A stretch of DNA of 64,000 nucleotides, from positions 1,756,866,772 through 1,756,930,771 of the forward strand of contig OY728165.1 in assembly GCA_963277665.1 (NCBI GenBank), given 5' to 3'. The position numbers and the translations under genes are program-made. This document shows positions 10,769 through 23,480 of this stretch, piece by piece. The DNA comes from Viscum album (taxonomy: Eukaryota; Streptophyta; Magnoliopsida; Santalales; Viscaceae). Each line of letters begins with the position of its first letter. Position 1 is the stretch's first letter. Under the pieces are notes generated by a model that saw only the letters and a list, made by a program, of their open reading frames with translations, was not told the DNA's origin and ran no database searches.

Positions 10769-12447
10769 AACTCTCCACCATAAACCTTCTTGTCCCTAAG
10801 AAGCCCAGTAGAAGAACTAGCAACCATGATCATATCCCGAGCATCTTCACAACCTTTCAATCTAGACTGTCCAACGACCAGCCTTATAGAATTAACTACC
10901 ACCTTCTATATAGAAGATATTTAACTACAACCAAATTGGTACTCCCCACCATAGGAACACCCATTTCGTCAACTTAAAAGAAAGATTAGAGATGAAAATC
11001 CCACTAGAAAACACCGAAGTTTAAACTAAACAAGGAAAACCACCCTAAAAAAGGGCAAATGGTGCACTCCCTACCATATGGAGTTTCTTACACTACATCA
11101 TGATCGAAACCAAAAAATGTTTCATCCTTAACAGGGACGAACATTAAGAAACAAAAAGGATATCTATGTAGGGTCAAATATCTCTCATCATAATCAAGAC
11201 GAATCAAGATAGCTCATGATTGTCTCTTACAGGAGTACACTATGATTTCACTGAAGGCGTGTCTAGCTCACTCCGACCCACACTAACATCCTACCAAAGC
11301 CCGACCACGATTCAAGCATGGGTCAACCATTTCATAATAAACTAGAATTTCACAAAGTCACCTCTACAATAGCAACATCTGAATCATTGGTCGACCAGGC
11401 TAGGCACCTGAACATACCTTCAGGTCAAAACCAGTCACGAAAACAAACACCGCCAAAAAGGCATTGGAAAACGCTGGCCAACCTTCTCACCCAGGTTTCT
11501 CCGAAATGGAACAGACATCGATCGATAAGGGTTCGAGTCAAAACCCAAGGTCTCTAGGTATTCTACATAGCCCTACAAAAAAATCCTCACAGTTGGTTGA
11601 CAGGTTCTAACCACCTAGCCCAAAAGATCCAAAACCACTCAAAAGATGGTAAAGAACACAGTGACCCAAGAAGGTCAAAACTAAAACAAAACATACAAGG
11701 GCCCTGATCCTCTCTGAGCATCCTCATAAGGAAATAATCCTTGGAGGTCACAAACATAACAGAATAGAAAATCTTAGATAACACCCTTTGTGTATCTGTA
11801 TAAAAAAATACCACAAGGAGGTCTCGTTCACAAGAAAAGCCATGGAATATATCGGCATCGTTCTCAACGATCCAACTATATAACCACAGACTCAAGAAAA
11901 AAAACCAATTAAGGGGTTAATAAAAAAGGCATCATGTTCCACATATACCAACTAGGGTCACTGCACCACCTGTGTAAAAGGAATCAGTCACCATCCTCTC
12001 AAAAACACCTCAACGTAGATCCACATAACCTACGACCAGAGTAATAATGTATGTATAAGCAGACCTAAAGGTCTCCATCGTCAGTAAAAACACACACTAG
12101 ATGTCCTATAATCTGTGAATCATATGTGCATTGTATGATGCAAGAGACACCTCATGCCTTTGTCAGCCAAGAGTCCAAATCTATCCCTAGCATCTTAGAA
12201 ATGGCCAATAGCCAGAGATCCATAGTAAATCAATACACCACAAAACATATGAGTTGATCAAGTTGAATATCATATACAACCATAACATCTCAAAATCAGA
12301 ACAAAAATCCCAAACCCAAGCAACCATGACTTCTTACCGGAACGAGTGATCAAGACGCACTTGCCTAATATCCATCATTGGTTCTGACACATTACTAATA
12401 CTCTTGTATACCATATCCCAAACAGTAAATAACAAGAAAGAAAAAAT
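10769..12447 (-). mobile_element. Interior of gypsy-like element G, no recognisable coding
   Basis: This is the 1.7 kb between the two LTR copies of G. Both strands have only short open stretches (for example 11587-11895 and 10696-10902 on the minus strand, 11318-11557 on the plus strand), and none shows a gag, protease, RT, RNase H or integrase motif that I recognise. The size and lack of pol suggest a non-autonomous or heavily deleted element. Confidence 0.55.
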
Positions 12448-12459
12448 CCTTTGATGCCA
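12448..12459 (-). other. Primer-binding site of element G
   Basis: On the minus strand this reads TGGCATCAAAGG, close to the initiator-Met tRNA site TGGTATCAGAGC, three bases inside the LTR end. It fixes the orientation of element G as minus. Confidence 0.7.
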
Positions 12460-12462
12460 CTT

Positions 12463-14207
12463 TGTGACATCCCAACCTAGAAGCCACTAAACCGGTGCTC
12501 TGAGCCTGTACGCCACAAGGCCTCAAGCGCTCCTCCCCGTACGCCAGAGGCTTTGGACAATCAACGCGGGCATAAGGTGTGATAGTGGGGAGACTATGAC
12601 CTCATACCAGAGTAAGAAAACAACTGAAATAACAAAGTATCATACAAAGTTGAAAAATAAACCGAGTGCGGAAGTAATAAAAAAATGAAATAGAACAAGT
12701 TGTAATATTAAAATGTTGTAAAAGCACGATCAAATATGAAATAATATACAATACTGCTCACCCACTGAGCCGACCATACAGATACAAGTACAATGAAACT
12801 GAATGTAAAATTATAGGGATCTGCTACTAACTCTGAGCCAATCCACGTACCTGATATCTAGACAATATCGAACTGCATCAGCCTGATCAGTAGAACCACT
12901 GGAGCAGCTCCGCTCGATCATGAAACACTGAACCTCAACCATATCCACCATACAACTCATGCTCAACCTGAAAAGAAGAAATATGGTCTACACGTACACT
13001 GAGTTTCACGTGTAGGGGTGAGAAATAATCTCAGTAGGGCACCCTGACAAGAAACCTATAACTCTGCTGCTAAATGTGTATACAACAACAATGTGATCAG
13101 CCCAGTTGGAACACAACAAAACGAAGTAAACCAAATGTGAAACCATAGTTGAACTCAGGGTGTGTAATCACTATCAACTGGGAAAGTGCCACCATGGATG
13201 TCCATATCTATATATGTACACATGAATAGTCCATACCTATACACATATATATAAATGTGATTATTCATGATTTAGTGATTAAAATAACTAGAAACAACAT
13301 CAGAAGTTGATCCGTGGGACACTAAGCCCGATCGACTAGACATACTGTGCAGGGGAATTAAGCTGGACATCGTGCCATTCAAGCCATGTATCACTAAGTT
13401 GATCTCTAGGTCTGTAATACCATTGACATGTACCTGATTTGGCCAACACCGGGAATATATCAATGAATAAGATAAAAAAACATGTAACACTATTGGAAGT
13501 ACTCACAGCCTATCCCCTCTGGTTCAACCAAAAAAACACAAGCAAGCAGATAACACAACAGGTAACCCTCTGAGAAGTACTCACACCCTTTCCTATCTGG
13601 TCCTACCTAGCAATACAAGAAATCCTCTAGGAATATGAGTCATGCTCAGTGAGTAGAGAGCTTCGAATCGGTACCCTTGTTGGCTTCCAACTCTCCATAT
13701 TTCTCAAACTCCATATATCACATAGGTCACGGCCAATTGGTAGGAATATGAGTCATGCTCATGGAGGAGGAGGAAAGAAGAGAGAAGAAATGAAATGGGA
13801 AGAAGAAAAGAAAAAGATGAACAATGGGCTTGGCTTGCCCCGATGCCCGACACGAGTTTTTGCCTTCCCTTGCATAACTCACTATTACAGATTCAATGGA
13901 GCAGACAAAAACTGAAATCGATGCACCATTTAATATTTATTACCAAACGAACCTGTGTGAATAATTTGATAATTAATTTAATAATATTAAATATTATATA
14001 TTCCGATAAATTTCAAACAGCTCAGATATCTGCCAAACTCCTGTCCTATGGTAAAAACCCTATTCCGGGACAAACTAAGGGGTTGGAAAAATTATCTGAG
14101 ATCAGTTGGTAGGGTAAACTGACCATTTTAACCCTCACAAGCATCCAACAGGCAAAAATTGAAATTCCTGCTCAAAATGACTTCCCGAAAAAACACGGGT
14201 TCTAACT
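12463..14207 (-). mobile_element. 5' LTR of gypsy-like element G
   Basis: On the plus strand the LTR begins TGTGACATCCC, so read on the minus strand it ends in GGGATGTCACA, a common ending of plant chromovirus LTRs. Its other end matches the 10665-10768 fragment. Length is about 1745 bases. It holds a direct duplication near 13494-13640, and a 20-base stretch is repeated at 13631 and 13742. The right side is bordered by much more AT-rich DNA. Confidence 0.75.
13494..13640. repeat. ~78-bp tandem duplication in G LTR
   Basis: Two imperfect copies begin with AGTACTCACA near 13498 and 13576. Both continue with CCTNTCCYNTCTGGT-like sequence. A further short direct repeat, AGGAATATGAGTCATGCTCA, occurs at 13631 and again at 13742. 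These are internal to the LTR and have no coding sense. Confidence 0.6.
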
Positions 14208-17200
14208 ATTATCACATTTGAATACATTTTTAGTAAATGTTTCCCTGGGAGAAAACATATTACTTTCCAAATAGATAAATAAATTAACATTTTATATAAA
14301 AATTAATTTAATTATATTAAGTGACAACGAATGTAAAATTAGTACCATTACATGATGATATCCTAAATAATGAGAGGAGAATAAATCATAAGATATTTAA
14401 TTAGTTATGTATCCTAAAATTTCATCAATTGAATCATTATTATAAATAATCACAATAATGATGAGATTATAGAAATAAAATATTACCACTTTGGAATTCT
14501 TGAATCATAATCCCCCTGATATAATAAGAAAATATATAATATTCAAAATTATTTAATGATATATATTAATGACATAGTATGGAATTTTGTATGTATATAA
14601 AACCTATATATGAATATAGGTACATGACATAACATGTGTCTCAATGATATTAAAAGGAGGAAAAAATTACTCTATCTATTTAAAAAACATTTTAATTGTA
14701 AACAACATAAAATAAATATCATAAAACTGATACATAAATATTGATAAATTTATGAAAAGGGACTACATAATACATCTATGTGAATGATATACACCACATA
14801 AAAAATGAGTGGTGAATACAACATAAGAATTGATGAACAAAAAGTGATACTAAAATCCTCTTAAAACATGAGTAACTTTTGAATTATGATCCCTATGAAC
14901 TTATAACATCAATTGAAAATAAATATAATTAAATGAATTTAAATATTGATATAAAATTTCATTGGGATGTATATACAGCACATAAAACCATTATTTTTTA
15001 ATATGAAATGTATATCATGAATACAATAATGTAAACTGAAATTAACTTCAAGTATGTCCTTACTTTTTCTTCACATGGATTCAAAACGCCTTTGTGTTGT
15101 ATAAGTATACCACATAACCATATAATTATATATCATACCATATGTGATTTGATTATAAATTTATATAATCTATTTATTATCAATTCCTGGTTTATGTTAC
15201 ATTTCATGTAATAACTGCTTAATTTTTTGTATGTGTTTTAATATTTCATTCATGATTCTATTATATAAATCATGATTTAATTTTTTATAGAATGTTAAAA
15301 AAGACATAAATATCATATATATGAAATATATATGTATTTATAATAATCTATAAATTGTATAAATTAAATTTAAATACATATTTGAGGGAGACGGTAGGTC
15401 GTACGTACGAATGGGTGTTGAATCCATTTTCATGAACATTGAATGAATAAAAACTAAATGATATATACACACATATATGTATTATTATTAAATTATTATA
15501 TATATATATATACATTTAATATTTAGTAAACCCATTATTAAATAATTACATGTAATACATGAATGAATTAGATCACTTTGAGGAGGCATTAGTCCACATG
15601 TCCACAAACGACATTATCGTATTCCCGTAAAATGGAAAGCATGAAGGAATGTGTTATATATAATAATTAAAAATGAATAAATACAAGTTCAATATTATAT
15701 ATATATTATAAGAATAGTATGTGGATAAATATTACCACACATGAGAGGTAGTAATGGAATAACGAATGATATCTGTTTTCGAGGCAGTAGTCTGCCGTAC
15801 AAAGGGACAATGATTTCATATCCCATTGAATGTATGTGTGTGTGATTGTATGTTGCAAAATTATATTAATAACTTTTTAGAATAGTTATTATAATTATTT
15901 TGTTATATAATAATTATATAAGAATGTTTTAATGGGTTTTAAAAGAAATAAAACAACAGTGTGTGTTGAAGATCATTACATCTTATTGGGAAAACGTCTT
16001 CTGGTTTATAAAAAAATTATTTCTTTAATGTTTATCCATTAGGTAAACTCACTTTAAACTTAATCTCTTTAAATAATTTCACTTATATTTTTTTAAAAAT
16101 CCATTTAACATAATTTAAATTATAAATCACTCTATTTCCAAATTATAAATCCATATACCCAAATTTTATTCTCAGAAGTTGTAGAATATAATTTAATGTT
16201 AATCTCGCAGATGCGATAAAATCTATATGTTTTTAAAATAAAAACGATCAAAATTGACATTTGTTTCTATATCTAATTTTGTATCTAATTGATTAAATTG
16301 ACCTAAATTTTATTGATAAATATAAAATTTATTTGGTTACATGTTGAAACTAATTTAAAATACCGTTTATGTTTGTTAATTAATTATATGAAAATGTATT
16401 TATCAATTAAAATACATTGTTTAACATAATTCATCAAAAACTGAAACATCCCATAAAATACCAAAAAGTAAACCATGTAAATTTTTTATATTATATAATG
16501 AAAAGAAGTTAATATTTCCAAATAATATTATAATTGATTTAAAATTAGTATTAAATCAATTCTACCCATAAAAGGCAGCACAACAACATTAAAAAAATTA
16601 CATGTTTTTTTGTATAAAATAGGATTTGATTTTATTTTTATCCATATCCAACATATTGGGTGAATGTAAAATATTTTTTTAATTCATAAAATATATATTT
16701 TTATGATCTTCCACTAATAGTAATTAATTTAGTTTGTAATGATAAAAGTCATTAGTCATTATAAAAATACTTTTCCTCGTAATAACATGTACTTTATATT
16801 CAATTTGTTTTTATTTTAATAACTAATTAATTTATAAAAAATGCATTAATTTTATGTTAATATATAAATAATTATTTCATAATTTAAGTAATAACTTTCA
16901 TATATTCCATTCCAAGGACTACATGACAAAAATAAAAATATTTTAATAATTATTGTAATAGAATATTATAGTTCTGTAAAAACTGATCTTATGTGTAACA
17001 CAAGCTATTGAATGAACTTGAAATTGTGTGGAACACTAGAAGAACATAGTGTTGCATATAAAAAAAGCTAATATGAATGTGGCCTGTATAATATGAATTA
17101 ATTGATGTTAAATATTAATAAATAATATCATAGTGTATTTTAAAATGATATTCACAAAAAAATCTATTATAAAAAAATAATTCATAAAAAATTTATGTCT

Positions 17201-17944
17201 TACATTATACCCTCTTTAATTTAAAATTTCACATGTAGTCTCTTCATAATTTATAATATAACAATTAATAATAAAACCTTGATGATTTATGTGTGGTATT
17301 TCTCCTTAGGGTATCGATTTATATACTTTCAATTATTTATACATTTATATCATTAAAAAATCAATGATATAATTAGTATACCAATATTAATATTCATTGA
17401 AATAACATAAATATTCATTTTTCATTTACAGTTACTTGATTTGTGTCTTTATTTTCCTTAGTTGAAACATCTTCATTTTACAGTAATAAATTCACTTTTG
17501 TGATTATTTCTACATTCTCAACACAAAGGAACAAATATCATCATTCCATGATGGTGTACATTACCTGATTTGTTGGGAAACAATTTCCATCCAATCATTG
17601 TTGATTAAAAGGGTTCAGAATGGTATACATTTAAAATCATGTTCTATGAAACCAATTTAGTCAAATAAAATATAATACATTACTCTATACAATTATCCAT
17701 TTTGAATGGTCATTAGAATATTTTCCATCAGAATCAATGTTTTCCATGTTTTATCATTTTATATCCATTAAAAAATAATCCAAATAATTGTGTGAGAAAA
17801 ACATCTCAAATAAAAACTTACTAATATGGAATAAATTCACATATATGGTATATAAATCTTCACAAATTCTATCTTAATTCATGTCACCTAATGTTAAAAA
17901 TATTTTATTCATAGTTATCTTCTATTTAAATTCGACATGTTACT
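14208..17944 (-). mobile_element. AT-rich LTR relic A (minus strand, left end truncated)
   Basis: This block aligns in pieces with relic B (20045-23232). Shared parts include the region near 14390-14680 (B 20080-20400), the three repeat units at 15383, 15579 and 15781, and TATAAAATAGG at 16613 (B 21956). The right end, near 17931-17944, resembles the TGTAACACCGGG start of B when read on the minus strand. The left end is cut where element G begins. Composition is very AT-rich. There is no coding potential. Confidence 0.5.
15383..15975 (-). repeat. Three ~195-bp repeat units in relic A
   Basis: Cores lie at about 15383, 15579 and 15781, with spacings of 196 and 202 bases. Each core is a variant of GAGGNGGTAGTCCATACATATG followed by AT-rich filler, and the units are well diverged from each other. 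The same three-unit arrangement recurs in relics B and C. Confidence 0.6.
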
Positions 17945-20044
17945 TGATAAAGAGTTTTTAAATCCCCAAGGGAGTGTTAAACATGGTGTTCCATGATGCT
18001 AGTTTTCATCCACCCATTCCTTATTGAGTCTATCTCAATAAATTTATTTCACAGTTTTTACCACAATATATAAATTTATCAGAGCCACATTAACTTATAC
18101 TGTCTATAAATTTATGAATTAATATGAAACCACTTACTATATACTTTACCAAAATTATAATACATTTTCATATAATTTAACACGTCCAAAGATTTATCTT
18201 TAGACATACACCAATATACACCATTAGTAATATCCCTAGGGATTTCAAAAGGTTTTTCTCATCCTATTTTCTAATGGAGGGTTAAACATTTCCTTTGGGT
18301 AAAAATATTGTGAGAGAGGCTTAAAATACATAGTTATTAAATAATTTTTGATCAATATTCAACACATTGTAAAACTAAATAACCGAAGAACCATAATATT
18401 ATCGTGTATTTTAAATATTACGACATAATATTAATTCTCTTTGAAATATCTTCAATGGTTCCCACAAATATAGTCCAATTTAGTACACCTAAATAAAACC
18501 ATCCTTCATTAACCGGGGAGATGAATCACAATAAGGGGTGATCTCTAATGGAAATTAAGGGTTACCAAAGATATATATAAACATAATAATGTGAATAGGG
18601 ATATAAGAACAAGAATATTACATGAGAATAACATAACATAAAATCAAATATCAGATACACGAATCATGGAATAATAATTATATATTCATAAGACTTTAAT
18701 CATAATAGAATCAAGAGAATAATATATGAAAGTATAACATAGGATAATCTAATAGAATTGTGGAAGACGCATAAACCTATAAAATTATTTCCATAGTAGT
18801 CATGTATTATTGACATAACCATTTTAGTTGAATGTGTTTAGTCATAAAATCAAATTAGTTGTTATAGTTAGCTATAAATACAATTTTATCTTATATAGTC
18901 CTATAATGACCGATATAACACTCTATTACATCCATTTATATCTTAGGAGATATTAATCCTTATCTAATTCATTAGAGGATAACATAGGTCCCTCCTATAT
19001 TATAATGAAATCCAATATATTTGTTCAACATGATCATAATTATTAATCATTCTATAACCCATTAAATGAAATGTGTATCCTAAACATATAATTGGAACAT
19101 AACTATTGGAAAATAGATGTGTTTTACTATCATTTCATTTTAAAATGACATTTGAAAAGATATTGTCTTCATATGTGTTATATCATGTTATAACCCATAT
19201 AATATAAACTATTATTATAAAAACATGTCAACTAAAACATATATATTTAAAACAAATAATAAGACTATAATCCTTGTTTAATATCTCCAGTAAAACATAA
19301 TCTATAAAAAAGGATTCCATCCTAGGTAGGGATGTATTTTCAAAGATCCTTTATAATTTTTTGTATGGAAAAAATCCTTTCATTAATAATTCCATTCTTA
19401 AACATGTTCAAAAATAATTTCCTTGGCAAGAAATCATTTTAATTATATTTAAATAATTTCATGAGAACAATATACTTTCCCACCCGAAAAAGTAATTTTG
19501 AATCATAAATTTTTTTAAAACCTCTATTCATTGAAAATAGTGTTGAAAATGTATAAATTATACTCTAAAAATGTGATTTTTTTAATAACCATCAAAGGCA
19601 TACTAATATAGATTTGAAAATAATATAAAAAACATCTTAAAAATTAAACATTTTACTTATCATTTATATTGTTAAAATGTTATCCAAAATGATTAATGGA
19701 CTATTTGAAAACCATTTTATATTTTAAAAACATAAATAATTAATAAAAAAAATTAATTTTAAATGAACAATTAGAATTTGAATTTATATAATATTAGGAA
19801 CAGAATATAATTTATAAAAATTGATTTAAAAAATTATAAACTGTTTCGTAGAAATTAATATCATGAGGGAATGTAAATATATGCATGAAATACATTAATA
19901 TTCCATTACAATAACATTTGATATTTTTGTTTAAATGAATATGATAAGATGATTACATTAAAATCCACTTATTGTTCAAAAATATAAACATTTTTAAAAA
20001 TTTCATTTCAAAATCATAGTAAATCATTTTTCAATTTTTTTTTA
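17945..20044. other. AT-rich sequence between relics A and B
   Basis: No coding, RNA or terminal motif is firmly recognisable. A short segment at 18525-18550 (ATAAGGGGTGATCTCTAATGG) resembles one near 47947 and a motif in the G LTR at 13012-13037, so part of this stretch may belong to the end of relic B. Otherwise I see only degraded AT-rich DNA. Confidence 0.4.
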
Positions 20045-21115
20045 TAAAATGTGGTTTTTGGAGCCAACAGAATAGATTGATTAATAATAGGAGCATAATA
20101 TTCAGGTGAGTTATTGGGAAATGGATCATAGTATTAGATCAATTAGATCATAATCATAATCAATCCTAATAATGACAAGATGGTATCAATACACTCTAAG
20201 CACATTGGTAAAATTGAATCTTAATCCAAATGATATATTACAATTTCATAAAGTATAAAATTAAATTATAAGAATCATATTCATGATATAACATGAAAAA
20301 TTGAAATTATATACACCTTATATATGATTATAGGTTTAGGAAATAACATGTGTATCAATGAATAAAAATTGAGACAACATTACCTTATAGATTTGGTAAC
20401 ATTTGAACCGAAAACCCATTATAGAGATATAATGAAATTGATATTTAAATACCAATAAATTTATATATAAGGATCATATAATATATTCGTTGGTAGGATA
20501 TACACCATCGAAAATAAACATGTTTTTAATATATCACGAGTATCACTAAAATAAATGTTAGACTAGAAATCTACTTACCACATGAGTAAAATTTTAAGCA
20601 TGATCCCTGTAAAAGAATAAAAATAATATAAATTTTTAATACCAGTAAATAAAGGTATATATTTATATTACATTTCTTAGGGATGTATGTACATAAGAAA
20701 TAAAATATGGGTGTAAAATATGGAATTTATTTCATGAGTATAAGAGCATGAGATGAAATTTACTTACCTAAATTCAAGATTTTTTATTATAACACATTAA
20801 TTACATCTTTATAAATAATATATGATTATTATAAATCATCGTAAAAACCATATATTTATATATCATACCAAATATAATTTCATTATGGCCTTATATTCCC
20901 CAATTATTATAAATTCAATTTTAATGTTATGTTTCATTTAATAACCACTTAGTTTATCAAATGTGGGTTGACCTGTTATATTTTGTCTTCTTTAATAGAT
21001 TATGATTTCATTATTTTAATAATTTTAAAAACTGATATAAATTTTGTATATATTCTATATATAGGTATTTAATTTAATCAATTAAATATATAAATAATAA
21101 ATTAAATATATCTTT

Positions 21116-21700
21116 CATGGAGATTGTAGGTCATACATATGCATGAAAGGTGTTTCCATTTTCATATAATATAATAATAATAATATAAATTATATATATA
21201 TATATATTATCTTCTTGAAGATTTATTACATCATATATAACATATATTTTATTTTAAACCCATTATTAAGACATTTTGTGTAATGATAGAATGACTCACA
21301 TTTCTTTGAGGAAATGGTAGTGCACCATTGACAAACGACGTTATAATAATCCCACAAAATGAAAAGAATGAAGTTATGAGTTATGAATAATAATTTAAAA
21401 ATAAGAAATAAGTCATTTATATTATATATAAAATATAATTATATTATTCCCATCATTATTACCAATAATGAGAGGTGTTAATTTGATAATGAATGACACT
21501 GGTTCGCGAGATGGTTATCTATTATACACTAGTACTCTGATTATATATCCCATACGATACAAGTGACTGATAGTGTAGGTTATACTCATATAATAACAAC
21601 ATACACATTTTTTGGATATTTTTATGTTATTATATAATAATCCTATAAGGTAAATTAAATGGGTGGTGAAAGAATTAATACAAAAGTGTGCGTTTAAAAA
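21116..21700 (-). repeat. Three ~190-bp repeat units in relic B
   Basis: Cores are at about 21116, 21305 and 21501, spaced 189 and 196 bases. Unit 1 reads GGAGATTGTAGGTCATACAT and unit 2 GAGGAAATGGTAGTGCACCA. The unit-2 filler matches relic A unit 2 well (ACAAACGACRTTAT, then CCCRYAAAATG-RAAG). Confidence 0.62.
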
Positions 21701-21838
21701 ATACATGTCATATTTGGTCAACTTCTTTTGGTTTATCCCAATTTTATTCTACTAATATGAGGGGAGATAATTTTCGATATTTTTTCAGCAGATTTTGGAT
21801 GAGACAATGAACATGATTGTTGTGAAGATGTGTGGGGT

Positions 21839-21862
21839 GGGGGGGGGGGTCCCATTTTATAG
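21839..21862 (-). promoter_or_regulatory. TATA box and adjoining poly-G tract of relic B
   Basis: The minus strand reads CTATAAAATGGGACC followed by a run of 11 C (plus-strand G run 21839-21849, preceded by GGGGT). The TATA lies where an LTR promoter is expected relative to the LTR start at 23232. The G/C tract falls just downstream of the TATA, where transcription would start. Confidence 0.5.
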
Positions 21863-23241
21863 AGGAAGAGAAATGGAAATCATTTAAATTAAAAAAAAGG
21901 TAACAACTTTTTGGAGGTATTACTTATATAATTTTACTAAAAAAATGTAACAAATTATATAAAATAGGTTTTACAGTCAACAAATATTCATAAAATATAT
22001 TTTTATGTAGTTTTTAGTTAATTTGGCCCCATATAATTAATGTTTAACCATATTAAACTCATATTTACATTAATAACAATAATTTTATGTTATTTCATTC
22101 ACTAATATTTTTTTCTTAAAAAATTAGTTATAATTATTAGGAATTATAAATTATTATCATTCATGAAAGTGAATTAATTTTTATAAATTCCAACCTGATA
22201 TTTTTAAGAGATTTATTTATATTTAATCTCATAGTGGCAGAAAAATGTGTTTTAAAACTAAAAATTTTCAAAATATTTTATTGTTTATATATCCAATTAA
22301 AATATGAAATTGACTACACTAATATTAATTGAATTGATATATTTGTAAGGGATTTAATTAATATTTTAAAAAATTATAATATTGTTTATAATTGTAAATA
22401 AATTTTACCGTAATTTAGTACTCAAATAAAATTCTGTGTTTTATACTTTTCAATAAAAATTAAATGTTCTGAAAAAATACAAAAAAATCAAACAATGTTA
22501 ATTTTAATATTACAATTTTAAAATATATATTTATTTTTAGAAATTTCTATTATTAAATTGTCACAAATTTGGTTTCAAACAAGTCTTTAATGAAAATATG
22601 AAAACTATTCAATTTTGTGAAATAAAACATCCTATGACTAAAATTGGATATGTTATTATTTTTAGGCCTAACAAACATACTAGATCAATTTAATAATATA
22701 TAGTTGAATTTAATATATATAAATTTCATTATAAATTATCAATAATAGTTATTATTCTAATTTATTAATCTTACCCACTTTTGTGGGAATAAAAATTGTT
22801 TTTTCTTTAAATTATTTTTATATTCATTTATTTTTTATTTCAGTTGAAAATTAACTGATTACTAATGAATAAATATATATAAATTTATAAAAACTAGTTT
22901 CATAATTTTACTAATCTCATTAGTATCATTCCATCCAATGTATAAGGTGTATATGTGATAATATTTTAATAATAATGAAAATAATATTTTATTGTAGTTT
23001 GGTAAAACACGATATTGCCCATAACAAAATCTATCGAAGAAACTCAACATTGGGAGAACCCCAGAAAAAAAATTTATTTCATATACAACAAGATAATATA
23101 ATTTTTATTACTAGGAATATATTAACATTGTTTTTCATATATATAAATAATAACTTTGTTAACTGTGAAATGAAATTCATCAAATAAATTTAGCTTATCT
23201 AAAATAAAATTAATTTAAAACCCGGTGTTACAAATTGGTTG

Positions 23242-23480
23242 ATGAATTTTATTTATTTTGATGAAGATAATGAAATTGTTGTATTGAAGGTTCATAAAAA
23301 ATATGTAAAATGGAATTTAGGATGTGATGAAGAACCTGAAATAGATTTGAAGAAATTTTTTTGAGATTATTAATGTGTGTCCAGAACTTCTAATTATATA
23401 TAAATTCATTCTCGAAGGTATACATTAATAAAAGTATCCAAAATAGATGAAAATTTAGAAGAGGAGGATCAGAATTCACA
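23242..23480 (+). pseudogene. Coding-like fragment of unknown family
   Basis: An open reading of 40 codons (MNFIYFDEDNEIVVLKVHKK...) ends at a TGA in a T-run. A single-base shift there continues with EIINVCPELLIIYKFILEGI, then an acidic stretch DENLEEEDQNSHK. The balanced composition and the smooth continuation across one indel suggest real former coding. I do not recognise the family. It directly follows the LTR end at 23232, and a weak PBS-like TTGGTTGATGA at 23236 is present, so it may be the start of an element interior. Confidence 0.3.

Larger units (their letters stand above)
20045..23232 (-). mobile_element. AT-rich LTR relic B (minus strand)
   Basis: Read on the minus strand it starts TGTAACACCGGG at 23232, a typical chromovirus LTR start. 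A TATA box lies about 1370 bases inside (21855-21862) and three ~190-bp units follow. This layout parallels the plus-strand LTR E, where start to TATA is 1342 bases. Homology with A continues to about 20080; the true left end may be further left. Short ORFs at 21515-21721 and 22862-23187 are not conserved in A and look like chance. Confidence 0.58.

Noticed and set aside
11587..11895. 102-codon minus-strand ORF in the interior of element G
   Set aside because: Trp/Phe-rich, no retroelement motif, no sign of conservation; not called as a gene.
23236..23247. TTGGTTGATGAA as a primer-binding site making 23232 a plus-strand LTR end
   Set aside because: The TATA box and repeat units of the adjoining LTR lie on the minus strand, so 23232 is better read as a minus-strand LTR start; the ends of such LTRs are inverted repeats and can be read both ways. 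Kept only as a possibility.
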